Of a DNA stretch of 64,000 bases, positions 42,586-50,951 are shown one piece after another. The notes beneath the pieces are model-generated. The model did no database searches and was not told where the DNA came from. It was given only the letters and a program-made list of their open reading frames with translations. Source of the DNA: CAZADA01 sp964636945 (lineage in GTDB: Bacteria > Pseudomonadota > Alphaproteobacteria > Caulobacterales > Maricaulaceae). A program made the position numbers and the translations under genes. Numbering within the stretch: position 1 is the first letter of the stretch; each line of letters opens with the position of its first letter. The DNA is taken from assembly GCA_964636945.1 (NCBI GenBank), contig CAZWVH010000003.1:10120-74119 (forward strand). Direction: 5' to 3'.

Positions 42586-43368
42586 ATGGATCGTCATGTC
42601 ATGACGCTTTTGGTGAAACAATTTCCCTGTCTGCACGACAATTACGGGTTTCTGGTCCACGACCCAGACACCCGAGAGACGGCGACGATCGACACGCCTG
42701 ACGCCGAGGTCATTCTGGAGGCGGCGCGAGAAGCCAATTGGCCGATCACCCAAATCTGGAACACCCACCACCATCACGACCATATCGGCGGCAATGACGC
42801 AATCCGCGAAGCGACTGGCGCGCGCATTGTGGGGCCGGCAACGGAAACACACCGCATTCCCCACATTGATCAGCACGTTCATCATGGCGAAACGGTGGAA
42901 CTGGGGACAAGCCAGGCCCAGGTCATCGAAACGCCCGGCCATACATTGGGTCATGTCGCCTATCACTTCCCCAACGATGGGATTGTGTTTGTTGGCGATA
43001 CGCTATTCGCCATGGGCTGTGGGCGCTTGTTCGAAGGGACGGCTGAACAGATGTGGCAAAGTCTGAGCGGCTTGCTCGCTCTGCCTGACAACACCACAGT
43101 CTATTGCGCCCACGAGTACACCTTGGCCAACGCAAAGTTCTGCCTGACGATCGAACCAGAGAATACCGCACTACAGGTGCGCGCCGCGGATGTGAGCGCG
43201 AGGCGCGAACGCAATGAGCCCACGGTGCCCACGACCATCCGTCTCGAGCGCGAAACCAACGCATTCGTGCGCGCTCACTCGCCCGAAATCCGCGCGCGGC
43301 TAGGCCTGGAGGGCGCATCTGATGTCGACGTGTTCGCGGAGATTCGGCGGCGAAAGGATTCGTTTTGA
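42586..43368 (+). CDS. gloB: Hydroxyacylglutathione hydrolase (glyoxalase II)
   Basis: This metallo-beta-lactamase-fold enzyme hydrolyses S-lactoylglutathione to lactate and glutathione, the second step of methylglyoxal removal. The metal motif is THHHHDHIGGN (about residue 65), with the third His in ETPGHTLGHVAYH, the bridging Asp in FVGDTLFAMGCGRLFEG and the last His in YCAHEYTLAN. The C-terminal HAGH domain ends at the stop. Length 260 is normal. The start may be ATG 42586 or ATG 42601; the second fits the family better. Confidence 0.95.
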   Translation: MDRHVMTLLVKQFPCLHDNYGFLVHDPDTRETATIDTPDAEVILEAAREANWPITQIWNTHHHHDHIGGNDAIREATGARIVGPATETHRIPHIDQHVHHGETVELGTSQAQVIETPGHTLGHVAYHFPNDGIVFVGDTLFAMGCGRLFEGTAEQMWQSLSGLLALPDNTTVYCAHEYTLANAKFCLTIEPENTALQVRAADVSARRERNEPTVPTTIRLERETNAFVRAHSPEIRARLGLEGASDVDVFAEIRRRKDSF

Positions 43369-43439
43369 TTGATCCGTCTACGCATCGCGAAATTGAGGTA
43401 TATGACAGGACTGGGTAAGCGCATCTTGGGGAATAACCG

Positions 43440-43874
43440 ATGAAGAGTGTTTTCGTGTCTATGGCGATCGCAGGTCTGGTTACAACGTCCGCATTTGGTG
43501 ATGACGCGCGTGAAGTGCGCGCGTTGATTTCTGGGGCCGAGGCTGCATTTCGAACGTGTGACGCAAGAGCCTGGGAAGGCCTGTTGTCAAACACCGCCAC
43601 CATTTTCTTCGCTGGAGGACCGGTGCAATCTAAGTCCGATCATCAAGCCTTCATGACCAGCGAATGCGAAGCTGGGGTCAAATATGACGGCGCCTTTGAA
43701 ATTCTGGATCTCACAGTGTCCGGCGATCTGGCGGTCGCCCACGGCTATTGGTCAGGGAATTACGTCCCCCCAAGCGGCGATCCGGTGTGGAGCAAGAGCC
43801 GCGTGACCTATATCGCCACGCGCGACGGCGGCGGCTGGAAGACCTACCATTTGCACATTTCTCCATTAAGCTAA
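43440..43874 (+). CDS. Secreted NTF2-like / DUF4440-type protein
   Basis: This 144-residue protein has a signal peptide (cleavage near AFG-DD, residue 20) and a single NTF2/SnoaL-like cone fold: EVRALISGAEAAFRTCDARA, SKSDHQAFM, LDLTVSGDLAVAHGYWSGNY and RDGGGWKTYHLHISP. Such proteins are small-molecule-binding or accessory proteins with varied roles. It lies between gloB and a cupin gene on the same strand. Its exact function is unknown. Confidence 0.78.
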   Translation: MKSVFVSMAIAGLVTTSAFGDDAREVRALISGAEAAFRTCDARAWEGLLSNTATIFFAGGPVQSKSDHQAFMTSECEAGVKYDGAFEILDLTVSGDLAVAHGYWSGNYVPPSGDPVWSKSRVTYIATRDGGGWKTYHLHISPLS

Positions 43875-43890
43875 GGGCGGCCAGACGCAG

Positions 43891-44343
43891 ATGACCCCGT
43901 TCGCCGCTCCGTCCGGTGATCTACCCGCCAAAGAGGTGATCAAGCTGCTTAAGCTCGAGCGCCATCCCGAAGGCGGCTGGTTTCGCGAAACCTACCGCGA
44001 TGGGAGTGTGGTCAATGGCCGCTCTGTGGGTACGGCGATCTATTATCTGCTTGAAGTGGGCGATGTTTCCGCCTGGCATCGGGTGGATGCAGCCGAAATT
44101 TGGCATTGGTACGCCGGTGGTCCGCTGGTCTTGACGGTGTCAGAAGCCGGCGAAGGCGCTCAGACGATCACTCTTGGTCCTGATCTGCGCCACGGCCAAC
44201 GCCCACAGGCCATCGTGCTCGCCCATTGGTGGCAAACAGCGGAAAGCCTGGGCGCTTGGACGTTGGTGGGCTGCACCGTCTCGCCAGGCTTTGAGTTTAC
44301 TGGCTTTGAATTGGCGCCCGAAGATTGGCGGCCCAAATTGTGA
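43891..44343 (+). CDS. Cupin DUF985 family protein
   Basis: This 150-residue cytoplasmic protein matches the DUF985 cupin family: LLKLERHPEGGWFRETYR, TAIYYLLEVGDVSAWHRVDA, EIWHWYAGGPL, and WTLVGCTVSPGFEFTGFELA. The conserved His residues (WHRV, WHW) could bind a metal or sugar. The family is linked to sugar or keto-acid chemistry in a few members, but no reaction is proven. It starts 16 bases after the NTF2-like gene. Confidence 0.9.
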   Translation: MTPFAAPSGDLPAKEVIKLLKLERHPEGGWFRETYRDGSVVNGRSVGTAIYYLLEVGDVSAWHRVDAAEIWHWYAGGPLVLTVSEAGEGAQTITLGPDLRHGQRPQAIVLAHWWQTAESLGAWTLVGCTVSPGFEFTGFELAPEDWRPKL

Positions 44344-44359
44344 TGCGCGCGCTCGCCGC

Positions 44360-45082
44360 CTAATACATGTGTTGACCGCCATTGATCGACAGTGTCGAGC
44401 CGGTGATGAAGCCCGCCTCGTCCGCCACCAAAAACGCCACGCCGCGTGCGATCTCTTCGGCATGGCCGAGCCGTCCAACCGGAATGCGCGATTTGATCTT
44501 CTCCAAGACGTCCGCAGGAACAGCCGCCACCATATCGGTATCGATGTATCCAGGCGCGATGGCGTTGACCGTAATATTACTGCGCGCGCCTTCTTGAGCC
44601 AGGGCTTTGGTGAAGCCGTGAATGCCCGACTTGGCGGCCGCATAATTGACCTGACCGTATTGTCCGGCCTGACCGTTTATCGAGCCGATATTCACAATCC
44701 GGCCGAATTTGCGTTCATTCATGCCTGCCCAAACACACTTCGCCATGTTGAAACAACCGCCCAAATTCACGTCCAGCACTTCTTGCCACATGTCGTGATC
44801 CATGCGCTTCATTGTGCCGTCGCGGGTAATCCCTGCATTGTTGACCAACACATCCACCGGTCCCAGTTCCTTGGTGATGCGTTCAACTTGTTCTTGGCAC
44901 TGATCAAAGTTCGACACATCGAACTTGTAAACGTTAATGCCCACTTCTTCGGCGCACGCCTGAGCCTTTTGATCATTCCCAGCATAGTTGGCGGCGACTT
45001 TCATGCCACCATCCTTCAGTGCAGCGGAAATTGCCTTGCCAATTCCCCGTGTTCCCCCAGTGACAATCGCAACGCGCGTCAT
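44360..45082 (-). CDS. phaB: Acetoacetyl-CoA reductase (PhaB type)
   Basis: This short-chain dehydrogenase of 240 residues reduces acetoacetyl-CoA to (R)-3-hydroxybutyryl-CoA for polyhydroxybutyrate synthesis. The NADPH site is VTGGTRGIGKAIS, the catalytic triad is in NIGSINGQAGQYGQVNYAAAKSG split by short gaps (Ser, Tyr, Lys), and APGYIDTDMVAAVP follows. PhaB-like features such as GITRDGTMKRMDHDMW support this over FabG. PHA synthase and thiolase genes are not in the window, so the pathway must be completed elsewhere. Confidence 0.9.
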   Translation of the reverse strand: MTRVAIVTGGTRGIGKAISAALKDGGMKVAANYAGNDQKAQACAEEVGINVYKFDVSNFDQCQEQVERITKELGPVDVLVNNAGITRDGTMKRMDHDMWQEVLDVNLGGCFNMAKCVWAGMNERKFGRIVNIGSINGQAGQYGQVNYAAAKSGIHGFTKALAQEGARSNITVNAIAPGYIDTDMVAAVPADVLEKIKSRIPVGRLGHAEEIARGVAFLVADEAGFITGSTLSINGGQHMY

Positions 45083-45191
45083 GATGTCCTCCCTTGCACC
45101 GCCGTATACTCGGCCTTCGACTCAGTTTCGCGCGGTAACGATAGACTGATCCGAGTGCACGATGCTATGGCGAACCGGGGCTTGATGGCAT

Positions 45192-46523
45192 TTAATCCAA
45201 ATCAATTTCCCGTCGGATTGAATCCTCAAGTGTCCCGCGTCGCTCAATCAGTCGCATTTCTCCGTCTTGTGTCACAAGAATAGAGGCCGGCCGATTCATT
45301 GAATTGTAGTCATTCATCATGGCGTGAGAATATGCGCCGCAACCAGCCATCACCATGATGTCGCCCACTTCGATTTTGGCAAATTCGCGCGGTTTGGGCG
45401 CGCCGTCAGCGTCCACGGTGAATAAATCCCCTGATTCACACAAATAGCCGGCCACGACATAGTCCTGGGCTATCCCTGCGGGGCGAGGCGAATGGGCGAT
45501 AAACCGGATCGGATGAAAGCTGCCGTACATGGCGGGGCGAATATTGTGGTTCAGCCCAGAATTCACCGTGGCGAATCTGAGGCCAGGGGCTATGTCTCCA
45601 TTGTCCAGAAATAGATCGGCGGTTTTCTTGACCGAACGCACTTCGGCGAGCAGCAATCCAGAACTGGCGACGATGAACCGGCCCGGCTCGAGTTGAAGGC
45701 CGATGGTGCGGCGCATCCGCTTGCTGAACATGTCCATGAGGTCACTGACCGCCGCGCCCCACTCCGTTAACATCATGTCCGGATCGGAGGATTCACCGTA
45801 GTTCACCGGCAGCCCACCACCCAGGTTCACCGTCTCTATCTCCGGAAACTGTGCGGCCAAGTCGAGAAAACTCTCCTGAATTCTCAGCCATTCGCGCAAA
45901 TCAGCGCCCGAACCGATATGACAGTGCACACCCGCAATGGTGAGCCCATGTTCTCGGGCCTTGGCTTTGGCGGCGTCGATCTGATCGAAATAGATACCAT
46001 GCTTGCTCTGTGGCCCGCCCGTATTGACACGATGATTGGCGCCATGCCCCTCGCCTGGATTGATACGCAATGAGCAGCGAGTTCCACCCGCACGCACAAG
46101 CAAGTCCATTTGATCGAGCGATGTGCAATTGACCAGCACATGGTTGTCAACCAAGCGCCGATAATCCTCCAAAGACGCACCCTCGCCCGTGTAATAGATT
46201 TCGTGCGGTTGGAACCCGGCCATTTGAGCGCGCAACACTTCATTGATCGATGACGCATCGACCCAAAAGCCCTCTTCGTGAATAATCCGCAAAATCGCCC
46301 TCAATGTCAGCGACTTGCACGCAAAGCGCAGCTGTGTGTTGGGATACCTCATGGCTTGGCGCAAAGTGGCGCATTGGCGGCGGATTGTTGCCTCGTCGAA
46401 CACATAGAGCGGTGCGCCATACTCCTTCACGGCCCGTTTGAGCAGCACGTCGTCGCGATAGAGCGGACAATCCTCAACGGACTTGTGAGTCGACGCCGTG
46501 TCGACGCGGGCAAGATCAATCAT
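45192..46523 (-). CDS. lysA: Diaminopimelate decarboxylase (E. coli-type)
   Basis: This 443-residue fold-type III PLP enzyme removes CO2 from meso-diaminopimelate to give lysine. The cofactor Lys is in LRFACKSLTLRA, the phosphate loop in VNLGGGLPVNYG, and substrate residues in QLEPGRFIVASSG, RPAMYGSFHPIRF and LCESGDLFT. These segments resemble the E. coli LysA group more than the LysA usual in alphaproteobacteria as I recall it. It is not at its expected position between lptM and TIGR02302. The long non-coding region and inverted repeat upstream may hold its promoter. Confidence 0.9.
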   Translation of the reverse strand: MIDLARVDTASTHKSVEDCPLYRDDVLLKRAVKEYGAPLYVFDEATIRRQCATLRQAMRYPNTQLRFACKSLTLRAILRIIHEEGFWVDASSINEVLRAQMAGFQPHEIYYTGEGASLEDYRRLVDNHVLVNCTSLDQMDLLVRAGGTRCSLRINPGEGHGANHRVNTGGPQSKHGIYFDQIDAAKAKAREHGLTIAGVHCHIGSGADLREWLRIQESFLDLAAQFPEIETVNLGGGLPVNYGESSDPDMMLTEWGAAVSDLMDMFSKRMRRTIGLQLEPGRFIVASSGLLLAEVRSVKKTADLFLDNGDIAPGLRFATVNSGLNHNIRPAMYGSFHPIRFIAHSPRPAGIAQDYVVAGYLCESGDLFTVDADGAPKPREFAKIEVGDIMVMAGCGAYSHAMMNDYNSMNRPASILVTQDGEMRLIERRGTLEDSIRREIDLD

Positions 46524-46610
46524 GGAACAATCACATCGATTTTGGGTTATGGCGCGACATCAATGATCCGAGCGCCGAATACCGTATAGTGCCGCAATGC
46601 AGCATCACTT

Positions 46611-46635
46611 GCACATCGCAATTATGCGATTGTGC
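46611..46635. repeat. Near-perfect inverted repeat upstream of lysA
   Basis: GCACATCGCA and TGCGATTGTGC face each other across four bases, with one extra T in the right arm. It could be an operator or a hairpin. It lies 88 bases upstream of the lysA start and 220 bases upstream of the glucan gene. Confidence 0.45.
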
Positions 46636-46782
46636 TTGCAAATCCACCATTCACCTGCCGCACCGAACAACACAGCGCGACACACCGTCAAAAACAGAGC
46701 TTATTTCCAAAATTTTTCATTCCCATTGCCACAGCCAAGCCGTTTCGCAATGCAATATATGCGTGGAGTTTCATAATCAGCG

Positions 46783-46798
46783 CTGCAAATCATTGCAG
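46783..46798. promoter_or_regulatory. Candidate LacI-family operator (glucan operon)
   Basis: A perfect 16-base palindrome in its arms: CTGCAA-ATCA-TTGCAG. LacI-family regulators bind such 14-18-base palindromes. It lies 57 bases before the first gene of the glucan operon. Related elements lie upstream of glk and the MFS permease. Confidence 0.5.
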
Positions 46799-46854
46799 AA
46801 ATTTCCACAACCGGAGTAAGATGGCGCAAATTACAATGAACCGGGGAGGATGAC

Positions 46855-48786
46855 ATGGCGATTGGATGGCCTCGCGCAAGGCGAAACATGACCATTGGCG
46901 GTCTTGCAGCGTTGCTCACCGCATGTGTCGCGCCACCTCCTCCAACGGTCGACATGCCATCGCCAGCTCCGGTTTCACAAATTGAACGCATTGAGCCGCC
47001 GCATTGGTGGGTTGGCTTTGAGGACAACGAACTACAACTGCTTGTCCATGGTGAGGGTGTTGGATCACTCGAGCCGCAAATCAATGATCCTCGCGTGGAC
47101 ATCGTCCGGATCGAACGGGTGGAAAACCCCAACTATTTGTTTGTCTACCTCGATATCGCCGCCAATGCTCAGCCAGGGCCCGTGGACATCTTGTTTGCAC
47201 AGGGCGGCGAAGTCATCGGTGGTCACCGCTATCAGCTTGATGCGCGGCGCGATGGCTCCGCCCTGCGCGAAGGTTTCGGCCCGAGCGACACGATTTACCT
47301 GATCACACCAGATCGGTTCGCCAATGGCGACCCGGGTAATGATGAAGTGGCGGGATACGACGATCTGCTGAACCGAGGCGAACTGTATGGACGCCATGGC
47401 GGGGATTTGGCCGGCATTCGCAACAATCTCGATTACATTGAAAGCATGGGCTTCACCCAAATTTGGCTGAATCCTGTTTTGGAAAACGCCATGGCCGAGC
47501 ACAGCTATCACGGCTACGCCCAAACCGATCTTTACAAAGTTGATCCTCGATACGGAACGAACGAGGATTATCGCGCCCTCTCGGCCGAGGCGAACACGCG
47601 CGGCATCGGCCTAATCAAAGATATTGTTTTGAATCACATTGGTTCAGGCCATTGGTGGATGGACGATTTGCCCACGCCAGACTGGATCAATCATGGCGGG
47701 GAGTATGTGAACACGACACACCAGCACACAGCTGCCCTCGACCCATACGCGCCCGATGTGGATGTCGCCGATTTTACTCAGGGCTGGTTCGTCCCGACCA
47801 TGCCTGACATGAACACGGACAACCCCTTGCTGGCCGACTATTTGATCCAAAACTCCATCTGGTGGATCGAGTATGCCGATCTGTCCGGCATTCGTTTAGA
47901 TACTTACGCCTATCCTGGGCACGACATGGTTTCCGCCTGGATGGACCGGATCACCCTGGAGTACCCGAACTTCAACGCGGTCGGCGAGGAATGGGTGCTT
48001 AATGCGAGCCTCATCGCCCGCTATCAGCGCGCGCCAGATGCAACGCCCAACGGCAAGCCCTTGTCGCCGTCAATGATGGATTTTCCTCTGCAAGATGCAA
48101 TGCGCCGCGGGCTCACCGAGGACGATGGCTGGGGCAGCGGCCTGATCAAGCTTTACGAAGTCATGGTCAATGATCCGCTCTATCCTGCGCCCAATGAGCT
48201 GACCATCTTTGTGGATAACCACGATATGGACCGCATTCACACCCAGATGGGCCGCGATCCGGCGCTGACCCGCATGGCGTTTGTGTGGCTGGCGACCATG
48301 CGCGGCATACCTCAGTTTTATTATGGCAATGAGGTTCTAGCGACCAACGCCACGCCCGGCCACCACGGCGAGATCCGAAGCGAGTTTCCTGGCGGCTGGC
48401 CCGATCACGCCGACAACGCCTTTACCGGCGAAGGATTGATTGACGAACAGCGCCAGATGCAGGACTTCGTGCGTAACCTGTTCACTTGGAGAAAGACTGC
48501 GAGCGCCGTGCATAATGGAACATTGACCCACTATGCGCCTGTCGTGAGTAATGAGGAAGTATCGCCGCTTCAGCACACCTATGTTTATTTCCGCGACAAT
48601 GGCGAACAAACCATTATGGTCATGCTGTATAAAGGTGATGAGGCGTTCACGCTTGATACCGAGCGTTACGCCCAAAATCTCTACGGGGCGTCTGAAGCCA
48701 CAGACGTGCTGACCGGACGCCGTTATCAGATCGATGCGGGTCTGCCCATCGCGCCGCGTTCGGCGATGGTCCTGGAAATTCAATAA
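46855..48786 (+). CDS. GH13 cyclomaltodextrinase/neopullulanase-like lipoprotein
   Basis: This 643-residue amylase-family enzyme has an N-terminal lipoprotein signal (lipobox LLTAC, residues 20-24), a cyclomaltodextrinase-type beta domain (WWVGFEDNELQLLVHG), and a GH13 barrel. Catalytic residues fall in the four family regions: KDIVLNHIG, GIRLDTYAYPG (nucleophile Asp), GEEW (acid/base Glu) and FVDNHDMDR (Asp). It should cleave cyclodextrins, pullulan or maltodextrins at the outer or inner membrane, as SusA-like neopullulanases do. GGAGG five bases before ATG 46855 fixes the start. It is followed by two more alpha-glucan enzymes, so an operon is likely. Confidence 0.9.
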   Translation: MAIGWPRARRNMTIGGLAALLTACVAPPPPTVDMPSPAPVSQIERIEPPHWWVGFEDNELQLLVHGEGVGSLEPQINDPRVDIVRIERVENPNYLFVYLDIAANAQPGPVDILFAQGGEVIGGHRYQLDARRDGSALREGFGPSDTIYLITPDRFANGDPGNDEVAGYDDLLNRGELYGRHGGDLAGIRNNLDYIESMGFTQIWLNPVLENAMAEHSYHGYAQTDLYKVDPRYGTNEDYRALSAEANTRGIGLIKDIVLNHIGSGHWWMDDLPTPDWINHGGEYVNTTHQHTAALDPYAPDVDVADFTQGWFVPTMPDMNTDNPLLADYLIQNSIWWIEYADLSGIRLDTYAYPGHDMVSAWMDRITLEYPNFNAVGEEWVLNASLIARYQRAPDATPNGKPLSPSMMDFPLQDAMRRGLTEDDGWGSGLIKLYEVMVNDPLYPAPNELTIFVDNHDMDRIHTQMGRDPALTRMAFVWLATMRGIPQFYYGNEVLATNATPGHHGEIRSEFPGGWPDHADNAFTGEGLIDEQRQMQDFVRNLFTWRKTASAVHNGTLTHYAPVVSNEEVSPLQHTYVYFRDNGEQTIMVMLYKGDEAFTLDTERYAQNLYGASEATDVLTGRRYQIDAGLPIAPRSAMVLEIQ

Positions 48787-48818
48787 GAAAGAATCACTTG
48801 AGCCGTTGGGAGAGGCCC

Positions 48819-50921
48819 ATGTTACCAAATATCCGCACTGCCGCCATCGCCGCTGCAAGTTTATTGCTTTGGGGCGCCCCCATCGCCCCAGCCCTGGCGC
48901 AGGACGCCGCTGAAGAAGCGCAATTGGACCAAGAACGCGCGTCAGCGAGCTCGCCTGACGGCCGGATCATGTTTGAAACGTGGAGCGAAAGCGGCCAACC
49001 CCTTTATCGCGTCCTGTTCGACGGCGAGGAAGTCGTGCATCCTTCCCGACTTGGTTTTCGCTTCGCCGAGGGCGAAAACCTCGAAGGCGGCTTAGCTCTA
49101 GCAAGCATTGACGTATCCTCGGCCGATGACACCTGGGAGCTGCCCTGGGGTGAACGCCGCGAGGTGCGTGACCATCACAACGAGGTGTTCGCGGTCTTCC
49201 ACGACAATGAGAACACAGACCGGGGTTTTGCCGTGCGCGCCCGGGTATTCAATGACGGGCTTGGTTTCCGCTATGAAGTGCCTGCCGGCGACACTGCGAG
49301 CCAGCGGGCAATCGTCAATGAGCTGACCACATTCGCTCTGCCGGCCGAGGCGGATGCGTGGTGGACCTGGGCGGGCGGCTACAACCGCTATGAAGAGATC
49401 TACAAGACCACGACCGTGGCGGACGTGTCGCGTGCGCACACGCCCTTTACGGCGCGCACACAGGACGGTGTGCACATCGCCATCCATGAAGCCGCACTGG
49501 TGGACTATGCGGGCATGTGGCTAACCCAGCAGCGTCCAGGCGTTCTGCACGCTGATCTTGCCCCGGCGTATGACGGCGTGAAAGTGCGCACTGAGGGTGC
49601 GTTCACCACGCCTTGGCGCACAATCCAAATCGCCGACGAGGCCGTGGGCCTGATCAACTCTGACCTGATCTTAAACTTGAATGAACCGAACGCGTTGGGC
49701 GATGTGTCTTGGGTCAAGCCTGGGAAGTATATCGGCATTTGGTGGGGCATGCATTTGGGAACCATGACCTGGGGCTCAGGTCCACTTCACGGCGCCACCA
49801 CAGAGCGTACGCGCGAATACATCGATTTTGCCGCCGAGCATGGCTTTGACGGTATTTTGGTCGAAGGCTGGAATGTGGGCTGGGACGGTGATTGGTTCTC
49901 CAATGGCGATGTGTTCAGCTTCACTGAGCCCTACCCCGATTTCGATCTCGAGGCCCTCACCGATTATGCGGCAGAGAAAGGCGTTTACCTGATCGGCCAC
50001 CATGAAACCTCAGGCGGCGTCACCAATTATGAAAACCAGCTTGAGGACGCGCTTGATCTCTATGCACGCCTTGGCGTTCCAGCGATCAAGACCGGATATG
50101 TGGCCGATGGCGGCGAACTCATGTGGCGCGATGAGGATGGCGTTGCGCGCTATGAATGGCATGACGGACAATTTGCGGTGAACCATCACATGCGCGTGGT
50201 GCAAGAGGCCGCCGAACGTCAGATTTCGATCAATCCCCACGAACCCATTAAAGATACCGGCCTGCGCCGCACCTACCCCAACTGGGTCACGCGAGAAGGC
50301 GCGCGCGGCCAAGAATACAATGCATGGGGCGAGCCGGTGAACCCGCTTGACCATATCCCGGTGATGACGTTCACGCGCATGCTGTCGGGCCCGATGGACT
50401 TCACGCCAGGCATTTTTGACTTGGAGTTCGATCGTCCAGAACCTGATGGCCGCTCCATGCAGATCAAGAGCACGCTCGCCCGTCAATTGGCGCTCTATGT
50501 GTTGATTTACAGCCCCATCCAAATGGCGGCGGATTTACCGGAAAACTATTTGGAAAAACCGGACGCCTTCCAGTTCATCAAGGACGTTCCGGCTGATTGG
50601 GAGCACTCCATGGCTCTGCAAGGCGAAGTGGGCGATTTCATTGTCACCGCTCGCCAGGAGCGAGGCGGGGATGACTGGTATCTTGGCGCGGCCACCGACG
50701 AAGAAGCGCGCACGGTTTCGGTTCCTTTGTCCTTCCTCAATGCCGATCAGGATTATGAGGCTCAGATCTATCGCGATGGCGATGACGCGCACTGGGAAAC
50801 CAATCCCTACGCGTTTGCGCGTGAAACCCGCATGGTGACCGCCCGCGACACCTTGGAGATTTCCTTGGCGCCAGGCGGCGGGGCGGCCGTGCGTTTTGTC
50901 GCCCAATCAAGCGCGGATTGA
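48819..50921 (+). CDS. Glycoside hydrolase family 97 alpha-glucosidase (SusB-like)
   Basis: This 700-residue exported enzyme has a signal peptide (cleavage near ALA-QD, residue 28). It shows the GH97 layout: N-terminal beta-sandwich (SSPDGRIMFETWSESGQPLY), a barrel with IWWGMHLGTMTWG, GFDGILVEGWNVGWDGDW, YLIGHHETSGG and SINPHEPIKDTGLRRTYPNW, and a C-terminal beta domain. The ETSGG and NPHEPIKDTG segments hold the acidic residues used by inverting (SusB-type) members. It releases glucose from malto-oligosaccharides in the periplasm. GGGAGAGG precedes ATG 48819; a TTG seven codons earlier is less likely. Confidence 0.92.
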   Translation: MLPNIRTAAIAAASLLLWGAPIAPALAQDAAEEAQLDQERASASSPDGRIMFETWSESGQPLYRVLFDGEEVVHPSRLGFRFAEGENLEGGLALASIDVSSADDTWELPWGERREVRDHHNEVFAVFHDNENTDRGFAVRARVFNDGLGFRYEVPAGDTASQRAIVNELTTFALPAEADAWWTWAGGYNRYEEIYKTTTVADVSRAHTPFTARTQDGVHIAIHEAALVDYAGMWLTQQRPGVLHADLAPAYDGVKVRTEGAFTTPWRTIQIADEAVGLINSDLILNLNEPNALGDVSWVKPGKYIGIWWGMHLGTMTWGSGPLHGATTERTREYIDFAAEHGFDGILVEGWNVGWDGDWFSNGDVFSFTEPYPDFDLEALTDYAAEKGVYLIGHHETSGGVTNYENQLEDALDLYARLGVPAIKTGYVADGGELMWRDEDGVARYEWHDGQFAVNHHMRVVQEAAERQISINPHEPIKDTGLRRTYPNWVTREGARGQEYNAWGEPVNPLDHIPVMTFTRMLSGPMDFTPGIFDLEFDRPEPDGRSMQIKSTLARQLALYVLIYSPIQMAADLPENYLEKPDAFQFIKDVPADWEHSMALQGEVGDFIVTARQERGGDDWYLGAATDEEARTVSVPLSFLNADQDYEAQIYRDGDDAHWETNPYAFARETRMVTARDTLEISLAPGGGAAVRFVAQSSAD

Positions 50922-50951
50922 TGACGAAAAGCCAAGCTGGGAGCGACTGTC

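Larger units (their letters stand above)
46524..46854. other. Intergenic control region, lysA / alpha-glucan genes
   Basis: This 331-base AT-richer stretch separates divergent lysA and the cyclomaltodextrinase-type gene. It holds an inverted repeat (46611-46635), a 16-base palindrome (46783-46798) and the ribosome site GGGGAGG before ATG 46855. I see no convincing gene in it; short open frames here lack ribosome sites and recognisable sequence. Confidence 0.7.

Noticed and set aside
46589..46853. Two overlapping short open frames upstream of the cyclomaltodextrinase-type gene
   Set aside because: They cover the control region with its inverted repeats, lack ribosome sites and show no recognisable protein sequence.
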